Assembly: GCA_963971405.1 (NCBI GenBank)
Contig: OZ020485.1
Coordinates: 17,794,001 to 17,858,000, forward strand
DNA from: Psococerastis gibbosa
Lineage: Eukaryota; Arthropoda; Insecta; Psocodea; Psocidae
Direction: 5' to 3'
Length of the DNA stretch: 64,000 nucleotides
The notes under the pieces are model-generated. The model made no database searches and had not been told where the DNA came from. It was given only the letters and a program-made list of their open reading frames with translations. The position numbers were made by a program, and so were the translations under genes. Shown piece after piece: positions 31,870-42,599 of the stretch (the stretch's first letter is position 1; each line of letters begins with the position of its first letter).

Positions 31870-32600
31870 TTCTTTTGATGCCTCTTCTTTCAAAGATTGG
31901 CAATAATCATGGCCATTTGGACTGCTCTGAAAAGGGAAGTCGTGCTCTTGCCAAACCACACGCTTCAGGTTTTAAACACCAGCATGTCCTCCTTCTGCCG
32001 GGAGCCCTATGCCCTTCTATCTTCTCTTGGATTATTACATGCAGAAGACGATACTTTTCGTTCCTCATCACAAAAAGGAAAAAGCAAAGGCATTTCAAAA
32101 TGGCCGAAGTTGTTGTTTCTAACGCCTGCTTTCAGCATTTCTGCTTTAAGCAACCCTGTCAGCCTGGCGGGTGGAGTGAGTCTGTTAACTTGAGGCCCCC
32201 AAAGGGCAGACTCTATCACCTCGGGGAAAGGGGAGTTGACTAACAGGGTGGACCTCCTGATTATAGTGGATTCCGAACCACTTGGGGAACATGGTAAAGT
32301 CACACGATTAGATCGGAGGTGACCAGGACTCGACTTATACTGCCTAAGCGCGTTACCATGTCCCACCAGGTTCCCCTGCCAACGTTGTGCACACTACCAA
32401 GTTGCCGCAGTTTGAAACATGCTCTGCTCTAATGGAATCAACATGGTAAGGCCGTTGGCGACGTATGTTAGTTTCCTCTTATTAACCGTCAGCAGCAACT
32501 CGGCTTCAGTATCCATTCGCCTCAGGACTTCAGCATTAGGGGCATGATCTCTCCATGATATGCGCAGCATTCGTCTGTATGTCCGTCCATTTTTCAAATG
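31870..32600 (-). mobile_element. LINE tail interrupted by a family A retroposon
   Basis: Minus strand: TYRRMLRISWRDHAPNAEVL and KRKLTYV (32,600-32,453), a 372-base interruption, then MRNEKYRLLHVIIQEKIEGH and RAPGRRR (32,080-31,900) and an AAGAAGAGG-type 3' end. The parts join as in the related copy at 47,240-47,560 (YRRMLRISWRDRAPN, MRKHRFLYVIIQGKIEG). Confidence 0.75.
32081..32452 (-). mobile_element. Family A long subfamily, inside a LINE
   Basis: Carries the core GGACCTCCTGATTATAGTGG and the extra 5' domain seen at 9,240-9,510. Its edges are defined by the two LINE halves. Target duplication is not clear. Confidence 0.7.
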
Positions 32601-32759
32601 CTCTGACTCTGTTCTCCATAGCTTGTGTCAAAGTCTACCCGTCCATACCATATAGAACGGTTGGGAACACATAACATCCACGATTCTCAATCGAAGGTCC
32701 AACTGCATAACGACGTTCAGACGTTCATTAATAGGCATTCGGTCACCCTCCCCCCCCCC

Positions 32760-33060
32760 ACAATAGGTTTTTTGAATAAAAATGAATTTCACAGATATTA
32801 TTGATAGTAGAGCCATAAATGAGGGAAGTGGATTTTTTTCCTATTTATTATGGTGTGAACAATAGGGCCGTCACTAAGACAGGTAGGCCACAGTTTTTGA
32901 ATTTGAGTTGTACAAAATAATGGACACTAATAATGCCAAGTGGAGGAGTTCCAAAACTGTGGCCAACATGTGCCATTCTATGTATCAATATGTAGAGGCA
33001 GATTTCTTCCACTTTCTGACACCTACAGTCATTTATGGCTCCATAATTTTTTTTTTTTTT
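32760..33060. repeat. Family X pieces, both orientations
   Basis: Minus piece at about 32,770-32,825 (AGAGCCATAAAT) and plus piece at 32,885-33,045 (GGAGTTCCAAAACTGTGGCC, ATTCTATGTATCAATATG, TCATTTATGGCTCC). Confidence 0.6.
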
Positions 33061-33089
33061 AACGCACTGTACAGGCATCCGATTGCTAC

Positions 33090-33465
33090 GCAGAAAATTA
33101 GCACCCCAAAATTTGTTGATTTTATTGACTTTTTATTTTTCAAATTAATTAGGAAAGCAAGTTATTAAAGATTTGGCTCATGTAAGTTGTAGAAGACTAC
33201 TTCATGCATCATATAATAGGAAATATTCAATTTTTGCTACTTCAGTTCGTTCATAAAAACCATTGGGGACTAAAATTTCGCGTAAAATATAATTTTTGGA
33301 AGAAAGTGCTACAAAACCGGAAAGTAAAAATACCCGGTTAAATGACGCACGAAGTAGTCTTCTACAACTTAAATGAAGCGAATTTTTAATAACTTCCTTT
33401 GTTAAAGAACTAAAAAATGAAAAGAACGTAATTTTGGGGTGCCAATTTTCTAAGTAGCAAATGCA
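33090..33465. mobile_element. MITE with long inverted repeats
   Basis: Outer arms GAAAATTAGCACCCCAAAAT and its near complement ATTTTGGGGTGCCAATTTTC (33,432-33,451); inner arms AAGTTGTAGAAGACTACTTC (33,184) and GAAGTAGTCTTCTACAACTT (33,351-33,370). About 370 bp in all. A second, more decayed copy lies at 62,165-62,565. Confidence 0.75.
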
Positions 33466-33612
33466 TAGAACTAACAGCTAATATTTTAATTAAGGATGTA
33501 AAACCGCACTCTAATGGTGGTAAAAAATTAAATTAAAAAAGAGCCTTCAACCAACTACCTTTCGGATGCATGTCGGAACAGTTATCACTATTTTTCAATT
33601 ACAATAACTTAC

Positions 33613-33742
33613 AGTTGTTTCGTCTTCATGCAATACTTGATCGTACTCAGACATGGCTACACAAAATATGATGGCAGTCACATCTTCAAAACAATGGATC
33701 CATTTCTTTCGCTCCGATCTCTGCCCGCCTACATCGAATAAT
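33613..33742 (-). CDS. Galphao: Galpha-o exon with switch II
   Basis: A 130-nt exon encoding [40 protein letters not shown] and ETT. DVGGQ is the G3 motif, and its Gln is needed for GTP hydrolysis (Q205 in the mammalian numbering); the following RSERKKW is switch II. Acceptor CTTTTCCAG|A at 33,743, donor ACT|GTAAGT at 33,612. Confidence 0.97.
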
Positions 33743-33960
33743 CTGGAAAAGAACGAACCAGATAAGTATTGAGTCATCATCAAACAATAGGCGATTAACG
33801 TCCATAATTAATTCAACTTAGGGCCAATATATACACCTAACATAGGAAATGTTCAGAATTATCCGCATCGAAGGACATAACAAGAATATCAGAAACGGTT
33901 GTTTAGTTCCACAGAATGCTAAGGTATGGTGCCAGACACTTTCTTTATATGAGTGGAATC

Positions 33961-34031
33961 CTCTAGAACAGGGGTTGGCAACGTGAGGCTCGCGAGCCGC
34001 ATGCGGCTCTTTACTCGCCCCTGCTCTAAAA
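33961..34031. mobile_element. 55-bp hAT-like mini-element with target duplication
   Basis: CAGGGGTTGGCAACG at 33,969 and CTCGCCCCTG ending at 34,023 with flanking 8-mers CTCTAGAA (33,961-33,968) and CTCTAAAA (34,024-34,031), 7 of 8 identical. The inside is a small palindrome, GGCTCGCGAGCC then GCATGC. Ends of the CAGGGGT.GGCAAC type are typical of hAT elements. Confidence 0.75.
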
Positions 34032-34287
34032 CATAGGCTATAGTGGATGGTACAAAATTATTAACCCAATAGCCGATACAGAAATGCCAGCTCGCTCTTA
34101 AATTCTTAATTCCCAATAGGCTCCAGTCGCTCACACAAGACAATGCGTCCCCGTTGTAAGTGTGGGTGTCCCCATTTTGTTTAAATTTCTTTAAACTTAA
34201 ATTAAATATTGTAAGAAGATCCATCCTGACTCCACTGAGCGGACCAGTCCTCTAAGAGAAACTGAGAATGACTGCGCTGGCCGCTGG

Positions 34288-34461
34288 GAAGCCCCTTCTA
34301 GCCGTGAGGGGTCAACTTATAATGTGTATGTGTATTTTCCCTCCCTCCGCCCCAGAGTCCCGTTGGTGCGGGAATTCAATGAACATGGAATGCATAGTAA
34401 AGGCTATGTTACTTATAGAAAGAAGACACAAAGTTGAGCACTCACTACTAGAAGGGGCTTC
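34288..34461. mobile_element. MITE, GAAGCCCCTTCTAG ends
   Basis: Perfect 14-bp inverted repeats at 34,288-34,301 and 34,448-34,461, extended imperfectly to about 28 bp (GTGAG.G.TCAAC). A decayed relative with its 3' flank is at about 51,525-51,700. Confidence 0.65.
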
Positions 34462-34763
34462 TAAGCGCACGTTCTTTGTCAGGCACGTGTAGATCTTCTT
34501 AAAATAAGAATAAAAGTATGGAAAAGCGTATTCCCTGCTATTCTCTATGTGTATGCAACACGGGAATATTCATAGCTTGAAAAGCGACTATATAAAGCGC
34601 CCAAAGCATTTCGAAAACATGTCACGCTTGATCAAGTTTAATTTAATTTTCTGGAATTCCAGTATTTTTAATTGCAGAACCTCTCCATTTTACCTCTAGT
34701 TATTACCATACGGTACGCAGTTGCACTGGTTTCGTAGGGATAATAGCCCGGGTAAACACAAAA

Positions 34764-34922
34764 AAGGTTAATCGCGAACAAAAAATTTAAATAATGTATC
34801 CGATCAACCTCGTTAATTGCCTCACTAAGTTACCTAATAGGTACTTGTGTGAGTTACGACGCGTCTCCGATCACAAGGTGTGTAGAGACTCGCACAAGTG
34901 CAAGCACGCTACAACCTTGCTT
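34764..34922 (-). mobile_element. Family S SINE
   Basis: GGTTAATCGCGAACAAAAAA, GATCAACCTCGTTAATTGCC, GTTACGACGCGTCTCCGATC and GACTCGCACAAGTGCAAGCA match the family in order. The A-box end is degraded. Confidence 0.7.
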
Positions 34923-34949
34923 AATATATTCTTTATAACGATTAAGTTC

Positions 34950-35110
34950 ACTTTATGCACCCAATCGCCGATATACGTCATCATAACAAATGTCCGATTC
35001 GACGAACTGCCCAAATCTTATATCGAAGTCAAAACGTGTTTTATGGTGAGCTATAGCAGCAATTTCAAATAATTTTTCACTATTTTTACTAAATTTGTGG
35101 CATGTTTCTT
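34950..35110. repeat. Dispersed repeat shared with 54,440-54,620
   Basis: Both hold CAAATGTCCGATTCGAC..AACTGCCC and AAATTTGTGGCATGT at similar spacing. No coding signal. Confidence 0.5.
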
Positions 35111-35595
35111 GCTCAAAACTTTTTTTTTCTTTAAATTTTTGACGATACAGAATGGGTTTCATAGAATATTTCTGCCATTACTGACAGTGGATATGACAGG
35201 AGCTACGCTACGAGGATGAAAGAAAAAAATAAAATTATCTTTTGGCCCTAACTAACCCATTCATCCTGAATGATAATTGAACTATTGCGAAGCAAAGACA
35301 AAACATAGTCCTGGGGGCTGACACAGCCACCGGAGCTAAAGAAAGGTGTAACCTGGAGGGACACAAAGTGAAACATCAAGTTACAAAAAGGAGGGGAACA
35401 ATAAGGCAAACGCTGAAGTAACGGATACCAAATCCGACCAGTTTCGACATAGAGACAAAAATAGAAATTTATAATCATGTTACTATGAAACCCAGCGCGA
35501 AAAGCATACATAAAAAAAAGAAAGGATTTCAGATAAATCCAAAAAGGTTGGCGAAATTCAAACCAAATCTGAAAATCCCCGGATATGTCCTGTTA

Positions 35596-35965
35596 GTTAC
35601 CTTTTCCGACAATATCCTCCGTATTCACAGCTCACAAAAGTTCTGTACTGCCACAGAAAAAGGTCTAATCGTGTAATTGCACCTTTATAATGCAGTTTTT
35701 ATTCAATTTGTAATGCTGTACATGCTACCTTTTCCGAGTTCTGACAATACCCCTTATTACATAGTACTCGTCTACTCGAGATCTGAAATACCACATACAA
35801 ATTGGAGTCGTGTGATTGATTGCACCTTTATAATACAGGGTTTATTCAATTTGTGACACTGTACATTATACCTTTCCCGACAATATCCCCTACACAGTAC
35901 TCGAAACTTGTAGTACCCCAGAAAAAGTGTTGTGTTGTTGCACCTTTATAATACAGTTTTTAACC
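35596..35965. repeat. Tandem repeat, unit 118-142 bp, about 2.7 copies
   Basis: Each unit has TGCACCTTTATAATACAG (starts near 35,678, 35,820 and 35,938), then TTTATTCAATTTGT, CTGTACAT, ACCTTTTCCGACAATATC and CACAGTACTCG. Copies differ by small indels. Confidence 0.75.
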
Positions 35966-36142
35966 AATTTTTAAGCCTGGCATTAGCTTTTGAGAGCTTA
36001 CTACGCATTTTCCTCACATCATGCAATTCAACATAAGCGAGATTTATTTATAAACTTGCTTTGCCCAAATGGGGCCTTTCATATACTTGTTTTGAAGGCA
36101 ATTTCATTGGCAATCTTTTGGTATTTCATTTTTTTTTTACCG

Positions 36143-36700
36143 TTAAGGCCCGATACGACGACTGATACTTATCATTTAAGTGACGCTTACTTTGTTAGTA
36201 TTATTGAATCGACTGACGTAGGCTATGTAGCCTATGTGGTTAAACCATACAATACTCTAGACACGGCATTCTAGATGCACTGCAAAAGAAAGTTGGGCCA
36301 TCAACATTATGTTTATCTTTTGCCAGCGGATGACGTCACGGCCCAGCAACAGAGACTTTGTTGCTAGGTAACCTGGTCACCCGAACTAGTTTCTTTTTTT
36401 TTTTAAATAACGGCCAGATCGTTAAAAGTTTCTAATTGAATATTCGAATATTAAATAAGTTTCACCAGAGTTAAAAAATGTTCTCTCACTTCAATTAATT
36501 AACTAAACAAAGCTTGAAAATAATAGGTTCGCGCCTCTAAAGCAGCTGCTTTTGCGTTTTGCCAGTGTGTGAAGTCATTTTATGTTGGTGCTTCGGAAAT
36601 TCTAACATGGCGTGTCTAGTGTATTACATGAGCCAATTCAATAATAATAATGAGATAAGCGTTACATTAATGATAAGTATCATCGTCGGATCGGGCCTAA
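36143..36700. mobile_element. MITE with ~65-bp inverted repeats
   Basis: Left end TTAAGGCCCGATACGACGAC, right end CGTCGGATCGGGCCTAA; the arms continue with TGATACTTATCAT and GACGCTTAC/GATAAGCGTTAC. 558 bp, no transposase. The 5' TTA and 3' TAA could be part of the repeat or the target. Confidence 0.7.
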
Positions 36701-37176
36701 GTGAATAATTACCACACTAAAAAGTAAAAACTGAATGCACCCTCCGTTTGGGGGGCACTTTTCCCCATAAATAGTTTAGGGTACATGGGATTTTAGAGTA
36801 GTTTTGACTAGTCATTCAGCACGTACTGAGGTGCTAAAATACAAAAGTTGAGCTAGTACCTAATTTTTCCGAACTCAGCACCTAAGCTTACTGGTCTAAT
36901 AGGGAACTAGGCAAGCCGGAGTTTTTTCGAACCTCCACTTTCAGTTTCATAATCAATGTGTAGTTCTCAGTCTACACCATGTATTAGGGTAGTGTAGTTC
37001 TGTTCCATATTTACTATTCAATGACATTTTCATTACAATTATTAACAGCCATCCGTGTTAAGGCCAGGGCTTGATAATTTCGCGGTTCAAAATATTGACA
37101 TGTAAGCTCGTGTACTGGCTGCCCCTCCCAGTCACGTTCTCATAAGTAAACAAATAACTGGACTATTGGCCAACTC

Positions 37177-37566
37177 TTAGGCGCCCATTCCATTGACCGG
37201 CTAGGGCTATTTCCAACAACGGTGACGTGGTAGCAGACATTCAAGACTTAGGTGGCGCTTCCACCGACCTCGCATTGCAGAATTGACGGAAATGTTTATT
37301 TTCCTCTATGCCATAGTTAAAATTGATCAATGATCATACAGTAAAATCGCAAACAAACAAACTAAAATTAAAAAATTGCGGCATGGGATATGTTAAGTAC
37401 AAACATTTTAATAGATTTCTATAAAAAGAAAAATTCTAATTTCCGTCAATGTCATTTGCATTCTGCAATGCGAGATCTATGGAAACGCAACCTAAGTCTT
37501 GAATGTCTGCTACCACGTCACTGTTTTCGGAAATAGCCCTAGCCGGTCAATGGAATGGGCGCCTTA
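37177..37566. mobile_element. Harbinger-type MITE with TTA target duplication
   Basis: The element at 37,180-37,563 starts GGCGCCCATTCCATTGACCG and ends with the near-exact complement; arms extend about 120 bp and include GACGTGGTAGCAGACATTCA. It is flanked by TTA at 37,177-37,179 and 37,564-37,566. A 3-bp TTA duplication with G-rich ends is typical of PIF/Harbinger. Non-coding; in a Galpha-o intron. Confidence 0.85.
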
Positions 37567-37839
37567 GGAACAAATCGGACACCCCACCATCAGTACTTTT
37601 TTACAAAATAAAGTCACATAAAATATTGATTGTTGGGGTATCAATGAGATGGATGACATAAACATGTACGGGTTCCCTCATACCGGTTCTTTTATATATG
37701 GCATTGGCGAGGAGCCATTCAGCCTCAAATGTGCGACGTTAGTTCGGTTAATTTCACGATATTTTTAGTTTATATATACGTTTATTCCTGCTGACATGCC
37801 CTATTCGAGTATCCGAACATAATTTTAGATCTAAAAGGG

Positions 37840-38105
37840 CGTCGAATCCAATGGTTGGGTCATATACACCGCATGCAAGCGAAGAGGACGCCGAAGCTGG
37901 TTTTCGAGGACACTTCCAACCGCCCTAGGCGTCCTGGTAGGCCAAGACTAAGATGGAGAGACCAAGTGCTCGAAGATGTGCACGCCACCGGCACCCGAGA
38001 CTGGCAGCTAGCGGCGGAAGATGGTCCGAGGTGGCGTGGTGTAGTGGCAAGGGCCAAAAGTCCACCCGGGCTGGACGCGCCAACCTATGTCAAGTTAAAT
38101 TTATT
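37840..38105 (+). mobile_element. LINE 3' coding tail
   Basis: The plus strand reads WVGHIHRMQAKRTPKLVFED, RRPGRPRLRWRDQVLED, WQLAAEDGPRWRGVVARAK. It is open for some 90 codons and well preserved, but lacks the polymerase part. Same class as 2,620-2,870. Confidence 0.75.
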
Positions 38106-38258
38106 CATGCTTTTTAAAAATGTATGCAAAGCAAAATAAACGGTTGGGTTTCTACTAATACTCGCATATTGTATTGCTCTATGATCGATATTTCGCAGAA
38201 ATTCTAATATGAACAAAAACATACATGGTGGGTAATTCTCCGTAAATGAGCTACTTAC

Positions 38259-38387
38259 TTGAAATTTAAGTTTTTGAATGAAAAATGAACTTCTACAATG
38301 CCAGTGGTCTTGACCCGCGTCCTCAGAATGTCTTGCTGGGAAGGCTGGTAATCTTTAGCTCCTAATCGGTTTAAGTCATCTAGGAAA
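38259..38387 (-). CDS. Galphao: Galpha-o exon with switch I
   Basis: A 129-nt exon encoding (Y)[40 protein letters not shown] and NF(K). RTRVKTTG holds the catalytic Arg and the switch I Thr that binds magnesium (G2). Acceptor TTTACAG|T, donor CAA|GTAAGT at 38,258. Confidence 0.97.
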
Positions 38388-38621
38388 CTGTAAACAAACA
38401 AAAACAATATGTTAATATTATTACCACAAGTAACAGTATTATGGTAGTCGGAATAATAAATTAAAACGGTTGCGAGAGCCGAACTCGCGGGCTGCCACTC
38501 ATCAGAGCTAAGGCAACCCCTTTACCGAAGTGAGGGACATTGTGGCGGTGGCCGTTGAAATGGGGGGGCCCCACATCGGTCCTGAAATACCTGATCAAAG
38601 AGTTGGACACAGTCATCAATC

Positions 38622-38800
38622 AACGGTCAAGACATGTAAAGTAGTGGTAGACTCCCAACTTTAACCAGATAGGTTGTTGGTTCAGGTCGCACACTTGCTA
38701 TATTTTCTGGCCATGCTTCGGAGGGCATGTAAAGCAGGCTGTCCAATTGAGTGCAAAAAGTCAAGTGGCCCCTTGGAGCCTGTACCACTACTCATATCAT
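38622..38800 (+). mobile_element. Family Z SINE
   Basis: GACATGTAAAGTAGTGGTAG (A-box part), GATAGGTTGTTGGTTCAGGT (B-box part, altered), GGCCATGCTTCGGAGGGCAT and GTAAAGCAGG. In intron sequence. Confidence 0.7.
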
Positions 38801-39179
38801 GTCTTACAGCTTTTAATTTCATTGAGAAATGACGTCAAATACCCAATATTTTGATTCGATTGGTTGGGCGCATGAAATTTCATGCAGGGAAGTTATCCAT
38901 CCATTGAGCGGTCACATACACCAACTTATATTTTACACCTGCAGCAAGGATTTCTCCCACCACCATTAGATGGTAGTAGAATGCATGGCGGTGCCGTCCG
39001 GTATTCCTTACCAAGTAGTTTCTAAGCGTGGTGGGAACGGCCCTTAATATAAAAGGGTTAATTTCGCAGATTTGAGTTTAAACATAGAGACCACAATTCC
39101 CAGCAGCAGGGGACCAAATACCAACATTTGGGACAGCAGCTTTCCCTCAGAGAGTGACATGGATTTTTGATGCGACATC

Positions 39180-39480
39180 TCAACAAATCCTGCGGCTTTT
39201 AAACGTTTTATTCTGCAGATGTGAGATTACCAGTTACCACCAACGTTTTTTTTTTAGTTTTTTGAGAATAAAACCACCCAAAATTGATTTCCCCAAAATA
39301 ACAAAAATAGTCCCGAGGTATGATTTTTGTGAACCTACATGCCAAGTTTTATCAAAATCGACCGAGTAGTTTGCCCGGAAATCGATGAATAGGCAGAGCG
39401 ACAGACAGACATTTCGTAAAAACCCCCTTTTTTGGTTCCTGGTACCTCAAAACGTGTAAATCCGTTGAAATCTCGGAATC
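39180..39480 (+). repeat. Dispersed repeat, GCCAAGTTTTATCAAAATCG type
   Basis: ATGATTTTTGTGAACCTACA, GCCAAGTTTTATCAAAATCG and GAGTAGTTTGCCC, followed by GACAGACAGACA. Related stretches at 59,560-59,690 (plus) and 57,080-57,260 (minus). Such strings are common in arthropod repeats; the family is unknown to me. Confidence 0.6.
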
Positions 39481-39651
39481 GAAAATTTTGACCATCACAA
39501 AGCTCTCCTTATACTAGGTACCTGTATAAATTGGAAAGCAAAAATAATAATAATACAAAAACAGGAAAACTAGATTATAGAGCCCTAAAGCAAAAGAAAT
39601 GACGGCCACATTTGTGTATCAAAATTTAGGGAGACATTTAATCTACCACAT

Positions 39652-41330
39652 GGTGATGCACCATGGTGGAATAAGGAGCTATCAAAACTGCGCAAGAAAA
39701 CGAGACGGCTTTACAACAAGTGGTCAAGCAGCAGGGATTCGAATCACCATGCTGTCTACAAAACCGCTTTAGCTGAGTACTCTCGAGAGCTGCGGAAAGC
39801 AAAACGGCAGTCATTTCGTTCATTCTGTCAAGGGATCAACGAGACACCGACTGCAGCTCGCCTGCATAAAGTTATGGCTAAGACCCATAACAACGGCATG
39901 GGTGAGCTTAAAAAAGGGGATGGCACCTACACTCAGTCAGGTACTGAGACGTTGGAGGTGCTCCTTGACACCCACTTTCCAGGCTCCAACATAGTCGGCG
40001 GTACGACGCCCACCCGCGCAGCGCGTAAACGCCCTAAGCGGGGAGCATGGAAACTGGGTCGAAAACTCTTTACAAAAGATAGGGTTACTTGGGCTATTAA
40101 GTCCTTCAAGCCCTTTAAATCTCCAGGGGGCGATGGCGTGTATCCGGCCCTCTTGCAGAAGGGGCTTCAGATTCTCATGGCGGATCTGCTAGCTCTATTT
40201 CGTGCGAGCTTTGCGTGGTCGCACATTCCCACACCCTGGAGGGAGGTGAAAGTGAGCTTCATACCAAAGGCTGGAAATCGCCCTAGTACCGAAGCTAAAT
40301 CCTTTCGTCCTATCAGTCTCTCATCCTTCCTTTTGAAAACGATGGAGAAGATTATTGATAACTATATCAGAGGCGATCTGCTGATGCGGAACCCCCTGCA
40401 TAAGTGTCAATTTGCTTACCAAAAAGGTAAATCAACCATCTCGGCTCTACACAGTCTAACCAGGAAACTGGAAAAGGCTCTAGAGTTCAAAGAGATAGCC
40501 CTATGCGCATTTATTGACGTAGAAGGGGCATTTTCCAACACGCCTCGTAAATCAATCATGAATGCATTAGAAAAGAGAGGCGTTGAGCCAGTCGTAGCAG
40601 ACTGGATCATGACATCGCTAGAAAGCCGAATTATCTCAATGGTACTCGGCACAGACTCGATCACAGCCACGCCAGGTGAGGGCTGCCCACAAGGCGGATG
40701 CCTCTCCCCCCTCCTCTGGTCTCTGGTGGTCGACGGGCTGCTAACTGCACTAGGGCAAGATGGGTACGACGTCTGCGGCTATGCGGATGATTTGGTGATC
40801 TTGGTGCGAGGCCAGCATGACGCTCTTGTCTCTGAGCGAATGCAAAGGGCCTTAACCATAGCCCATAATTGGTGCCTTTCTGAAGGACTGAATATAAATC
40901 CTAAAAAAACCACCCTGGTCCCGTTCACGAGGAAGTTGAAGCTTAATATTAAAGCTCCCACCCTCAGCGGGGTGCGTTTAGCCCTCACAGATAGCACCAA
41001 ATATCTTGGTGTTATCCTTGACCGGAAGCTCACATGGAGCCTGCATCTGGACCAGGCTGTAAGCAGGGCGCGAAACGCCTTATTTCTTACGAGCAGAATG
41101 GTGGGTAGAACGTGGGGGCCTAAGCCGAAAGTAACGGACTGGCTATATAAGTCCATTGTGCGACCTATAATTAGCTATGCGGCGCTAATTTGGTGGCCTA
41201 GACTGCATAAGAGCAAAAAGGGAGCAAAATCTCTCACCAAACTACAGAGGCTGGCTTGCCTCGCGATCACGGGAGCATCCCGTTCGTGCCCCACGGCTGC
41301 CATGGAGGTCCTATTGAACCTACCACCACC
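39652..41330 (+). pseudogene. Reverse transcriptase part of the retrotransposon
   Basis: The frame is open from the first base of the insertion (GDAPWWNKELSKLRKKTRR), so truncation, not mutation, removed the endonuclease. RT motifs: FRPISLSSFLLKTMEKI, AFIDVEGAFSNTP (catalytic Asp), GCPQGGCLSPLLW, GYADDLVIL (catalytic Asp pair), GLNINPKKT and YLGVILDRKLTW. The thumb region runs to ITGASRSCPTAAMEVLLNLP. The frame then shifts near 41,329 (equivalent to loss of one base) and reads into a stop at 41,391. An internal ATG at 39,874 is not the native start. Confidence 0.92.
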
Positions 41331-42392
41331 ATTTTCATCGAGAGTGAGGCAGCTAAGTGGGCCTATCGCATTAAGAAAAGCCATGGACTAAAGCCTGGCG
41401 ACCTTACCGGACACTTACGCATTCTTAATGAGTGCAAGGTTCCGGAGGTTATGTTCTCAGACTCCATGGAGACAACTTTTCAATTCTCAAAGAATTTCTC
41501 GGTTATATTGGAAAGCCGGAAAAAATGGACTGACGGAGAGGTAGTCTTTCCATACGGCTCATTAAGATTTTATACTGATGGGTCAAAAATAGAAAACGGA
41601 GGTACAGGGGCGGGGGTTTATGGGCCACGACTCAACTTAGTCATCCCCATGGGATCCCAACCCACAGTCTTCCAAGCCGAAATACATGCCATACGCGCAT
41701 GTGCGGCGCATTGCATTAAACGTGCTTACCGCCACAGCAAGATATTCATTATCTCCGACAGCATGGCTTCCCTTCTTGCGCTGGACTCGAGTAGCTACGA
41801 GTCCAAGCAGGTGTGGGAATGTATGCTTGCACTCAACGCATTGGGAGTGACGAATAAAGTCACCCTCATGTGGGTTCCAGGACACGCCGGGATCGAAGGC
41901 AATGAAAATGCCGACGCCTTGGCGAGAGAAGGGAGCGCGCTACCCTTCATTGGGCCTGAACCCTTCTGCGCCTTCCCGAGAAACCGCCAAACCCTAGAGA
42001 TTGGCCTATGGGAAGAAAAGAGAAAGGAAGCATACTGGAAGTCTGTCACAGGCCACAGACAATCCAAAATATTCCTCACTCACTCTAAGAGCTATACCGC
42101 CAAAGCACTGAACCTCAGCAAGCCTGAACTTAAGGTACTTACAGGTGCACTCACAGGACACTGCCACGTGAACTACCATTTAAAGAACATGGGTAAAGTC
42201 TTGAATGACACCTGCCGATTCTGCAAAGAAAAGGCTGAGACTGCTGAGCATATCATCTGCTCGTGTCCGGCAGTAAAGAACAGACGGCTGCTAGCAACGT
42301 CCTCTTGGTTTCTATCACCAAGGGAGGCTTGCCAGTTGGCCCCTGGGCAGTTGTGCAGGTTTTTACGGGACCTGCTGACTGACCAGGACTAA
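41331..42392 (+). pseudogene. RNase H and CCHC tail of the retrotransposon
   Basis: Continues the same protein in the next frame: IFIESEAAKWAYRIKKSHGL, then RNase H with FYTDGSKIENGGTGAGVYG (Asp), QAEIHAIRACA (Glu), IISDSMASLLAL (Asp) and VPGHAGIEGNENADALAREG (His/Asp). The C-terminus LTGHCHVNYHL...CRFCKEKAETAEHIICSCP is a CCHC knuckle. Stop at 42,390-42,392; the 3'UTR is under 90 bases. All catalytic residues of RNase H are present, so only the frameshift and 5' loss disable it. Confidence 0.9.
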
Positions 42393-42599
42393 AAGTACGG
42401 GGATTCACAATAGATCTTTAAGGTCAAAGTGAGCCAAGCTCAAGTAGCAGCATCGCCCCATTACTAATCTAATCTAATCTAATCTACCACAACGATTGGT
42501 ATTTCCTGTGAAATTGTACTCTGGGGATGTTTGATAGTCTCTTCATACATAAAGAAATCTGGAACGGTACAATGCTTAGCTTATGGGGATTAGAAAAAC

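Larger units (their letters stand above)
39639..42491 (+). mobile_element. Non-LTR retrotransposon, 5'-truncated, with target duplication
   Basis: The body at 39,651-42,480 is flanked by TAATCTACCACA (39,639-39,650 and 42,480-42,491, 12 bp, overlapping the tail). It ends in repeated TAATC units rather than poly(A). Coding remains are the end of the endonuclease-RT linker, RT, RNase H and a CCHC tail. The presence of RNase H places it in the I/LOA side of LINE diversity rather than CR1 or RTE. The target is a family X repeat whose two halves lie at 39,560-39,650 and 42,492-42,530. Antisense to Galpha-o in its largest intron. Confidence 0.92.

Noticed and set aside
31875-32243. A 122-residue plus-strand frame
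   Set aside because: It is the antisense of a LINE tail and a family A retroposon.
39874-41391. Treating the retrotransposon frame as starting at the ATG at 39,874
   Set aside because: The frame is open and conserved from 39,652 (APWWNKEL), which is the insertion boundary; the ATG is internal.
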